Of a stretch of 64,000 nucleotides of DNA, positions 62,625 to 64,000 are shown piece by piece. Under the pieces are notes generated by a model that was given only the letters and a program-made list of their open reading frames with translations, searched no databases and had not been told where the DNA came from. A program made the translations under genes and the position numbers. Each line of letters begins with the position of its first letter. Position 1 is the stretch's first letter. Source of the stretch: Selaginella moellendorffii (Eukaryota > Streptophyta > Lycopodiopsida > Selaginellales > Selaginellaceae); contig NW_003314265.1 in the NCBI RefSeq assembly GCF_000143415.4, forward strand, positions 2,215,451 through 2,279,450, in the 5' to 3' direction.

Positions 62625-64000
62625 CCTCGGTCGATGGCCCCTAAAGGAAATTGTGTACGAAAGTATCAAGGAAGTGTGCTGGAGAGGAGACTACTTTAGC
62701 TTCTTCCGGATCATCGCTAGGCGCCAGCGGCTCATGGTAAGATCTTCCTTTCTCTTCTCAACACCTCTCGGGACTTGACAAGCCCCTAGAGTTGGATCCC
62801 AATTGCTGCCCAGTGCGCTGGAGCAAGCTCGAAAGTTCCAAGCCTCTAGGAGCAGCAGTAGCATCAGCAGCAGCAGTAGCGTCGACAAATCTTGGAGCAA
62901 GTAGCTCCATTTCCAAAGCCAGATCAAAGAGGTACCTCTCTATCCTTGGTTCTAGATCAAAATGCCAGGAAAAGGAGAGCTACTCTAGAATGAAGAATAA
63001 GAATGCCAGGGGCAAGGACAAGACAATCCCAATATCTCTCTCTCTCTCTCGCTCTGTGAACTTCTCGCTTGATCTCGCTGGCTCGCTCTCTTCAGCTCCC
63101 CTCTCTCTCTCTGTCCCTCTCTCCCTGCAATGAATTAAGTTCTCTCATCCTTCTGCTTTCGTTCTCCTGTCTTCATGCCCCTCCTTTCCTCTCCCTCTCT
63201 CTTCTGGGTCCTCTTTTTCCCATAAAGGAATTGCCAGGGCCATTGAGCTCGGCGCACATTCGTCGCATATGCCGCCATCCGACGGCCGCGATTGCGCTGC
63301 AGTCAATTTACAGGAATCGGCCCCAGTATACAAATCAACGTTTTTCTTTTTCCAGGAATCGCCTGTAAGATCCATACAAGTGCTAACCTCTCATTCGTTT
63401 ACAGAAGCGCAGGAAAATGCAGCCCGCTGCCCAAGGGCACTGAAGCTTGAAGGGAACCAAAATGATAAGATATTTGGTTTTCTTCCCCTTTTGTCTAATG
63501 GTTGTGTTGTACAGACTCAGTTCACTGAGATCTCACCACCCTCTGCCCAATAAGTTCTTGAAACCTAAGTGTGTTTTCATTGCTCGCCACCTTTCTGGTG
63601 TATTATCGAGGCATCTGGTTCTCGTGGGGCCGGCCGACCACAACCAACAACGTGGCGTGGGACGGGACGGACTATAAGAAATGGGGAAATGGTGGTGGGT
63701 GTTTGAATGCAAAGGGCTTGGCTTTCATTTTCTGCCCGCCACCTTTTCTTCTTCCTACTTTTTCCCTCTCTCTGTGTTCTTTTCAAAGTTGCATTTTTCT
63801 GCATTGGAAAAAATTGGCTCGTTAGATGTCGCTGTTGGATGCCCTCTTCGTTCATCTGCTGTGTGGGCTTTGTGACGAGCAAAACAGTGCCCCCTGCATG
63901 CAAACGTCAAAACAAATGGATTTCATCAGTCCTGCTGCCGCTGCCGCTGCTGCTGCTGCTGCTGCGTTGATTGATGGATTCTTTGCTTTCTTGCTTGTTG
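62625..64000. other. Upstream region of the COL gene, rich in simple repeats
   Basis: About 1.4 kb with no supported gene up to the window end. It contains an AGCAGC/AGT-rich stretch at about 62851-62885, (CT)n at 63035-63050, CT-rich sequence at about 63095-63125 and again near 63187-63202, and (CTG/CCG)n at 63932-63965. CT-rich tracts upstream of a minus-strand gene read as GA repeats in its promoter or 5' untranslated region. Confidence 0.5.

Overview
This is a stretch of plant nuclear genome. Most genes are split by very short GT-AG introns (often 45-70 bp) and lie only 50-300 bp apart. The families (COL/BBX, LRR-RLK, PPR, dirigent, subtilase, JMJ13-type demethylase, MFP1) are land-plant ones. 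Tiny introns and compact gene islands broken by a repeat block suggest a lycophyte such as Selaginella; this is inference, not proven here. Layout: 1-34.4 kb is a dense gene island: GCN1/ILA 3' part (+), malectin-LRR receptor kinase (-), dirigent protein (+), kinesin-14 type motor (-), tRNA-Thr, a 50-codon ORF (-), TRAPPC5 (+), an unidentified single-pass membrane protein (+), JMJ13-like histone demethylase (+), an intronless PPR protein (-), a three-copy tRNA-Gly(TCC) cluster in a large palindrome, an FCP1/NIF-type phosphatase (+), POP5 (+), an SBT2-type subtilase (-), NAA50 (-), MFP1-like coiled coil (+), TOM1-like/TOL VHS-GAT protein (+) and cystinosin copy A (-). 34.4-50.7 kb is a repeat island: a decayed Ty1/copia integrase fragment, a decayed LINE ORF2 3' part, and a complete-looking LTR retrotransposon (38607-45654, minus orientation) with ~1.7-kb LTRs, a tRNA-iMet-type primer site and a ~3.6-kb interior without gag/pol, i.e. 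LARD-like. It is followed by ~5 kb of AT-rich unclassified DNA. 50.7-64 kb is gene-dense again: a TOL 3' pseudogene fragment plus cystinosin copy B (a duplicate of 32.85-34.43 kb), RPN9 (-), GCP3/SPC98 (+), a RING protein whose middle part resembles the Golgin-A7/Erf4 domain (+), and a single-B-box CONSTANS-like protein (-). The genes are mostly unrelated housekeeping or regulatory loci, not a functional cluster. The most interesting signals are the LARD-like element packed with short perfect hairpins, the RING plus Erf4-like architecture, the cystinosin duplication now split by 16 kb of transposons, the tRNA-Gly palindrome, and several small tandem duplications that copied splice sites or a stop codon. 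Exon limits were placed by eye from GT-AG signals, reading frame and family conservation; no search or alignment program was run.
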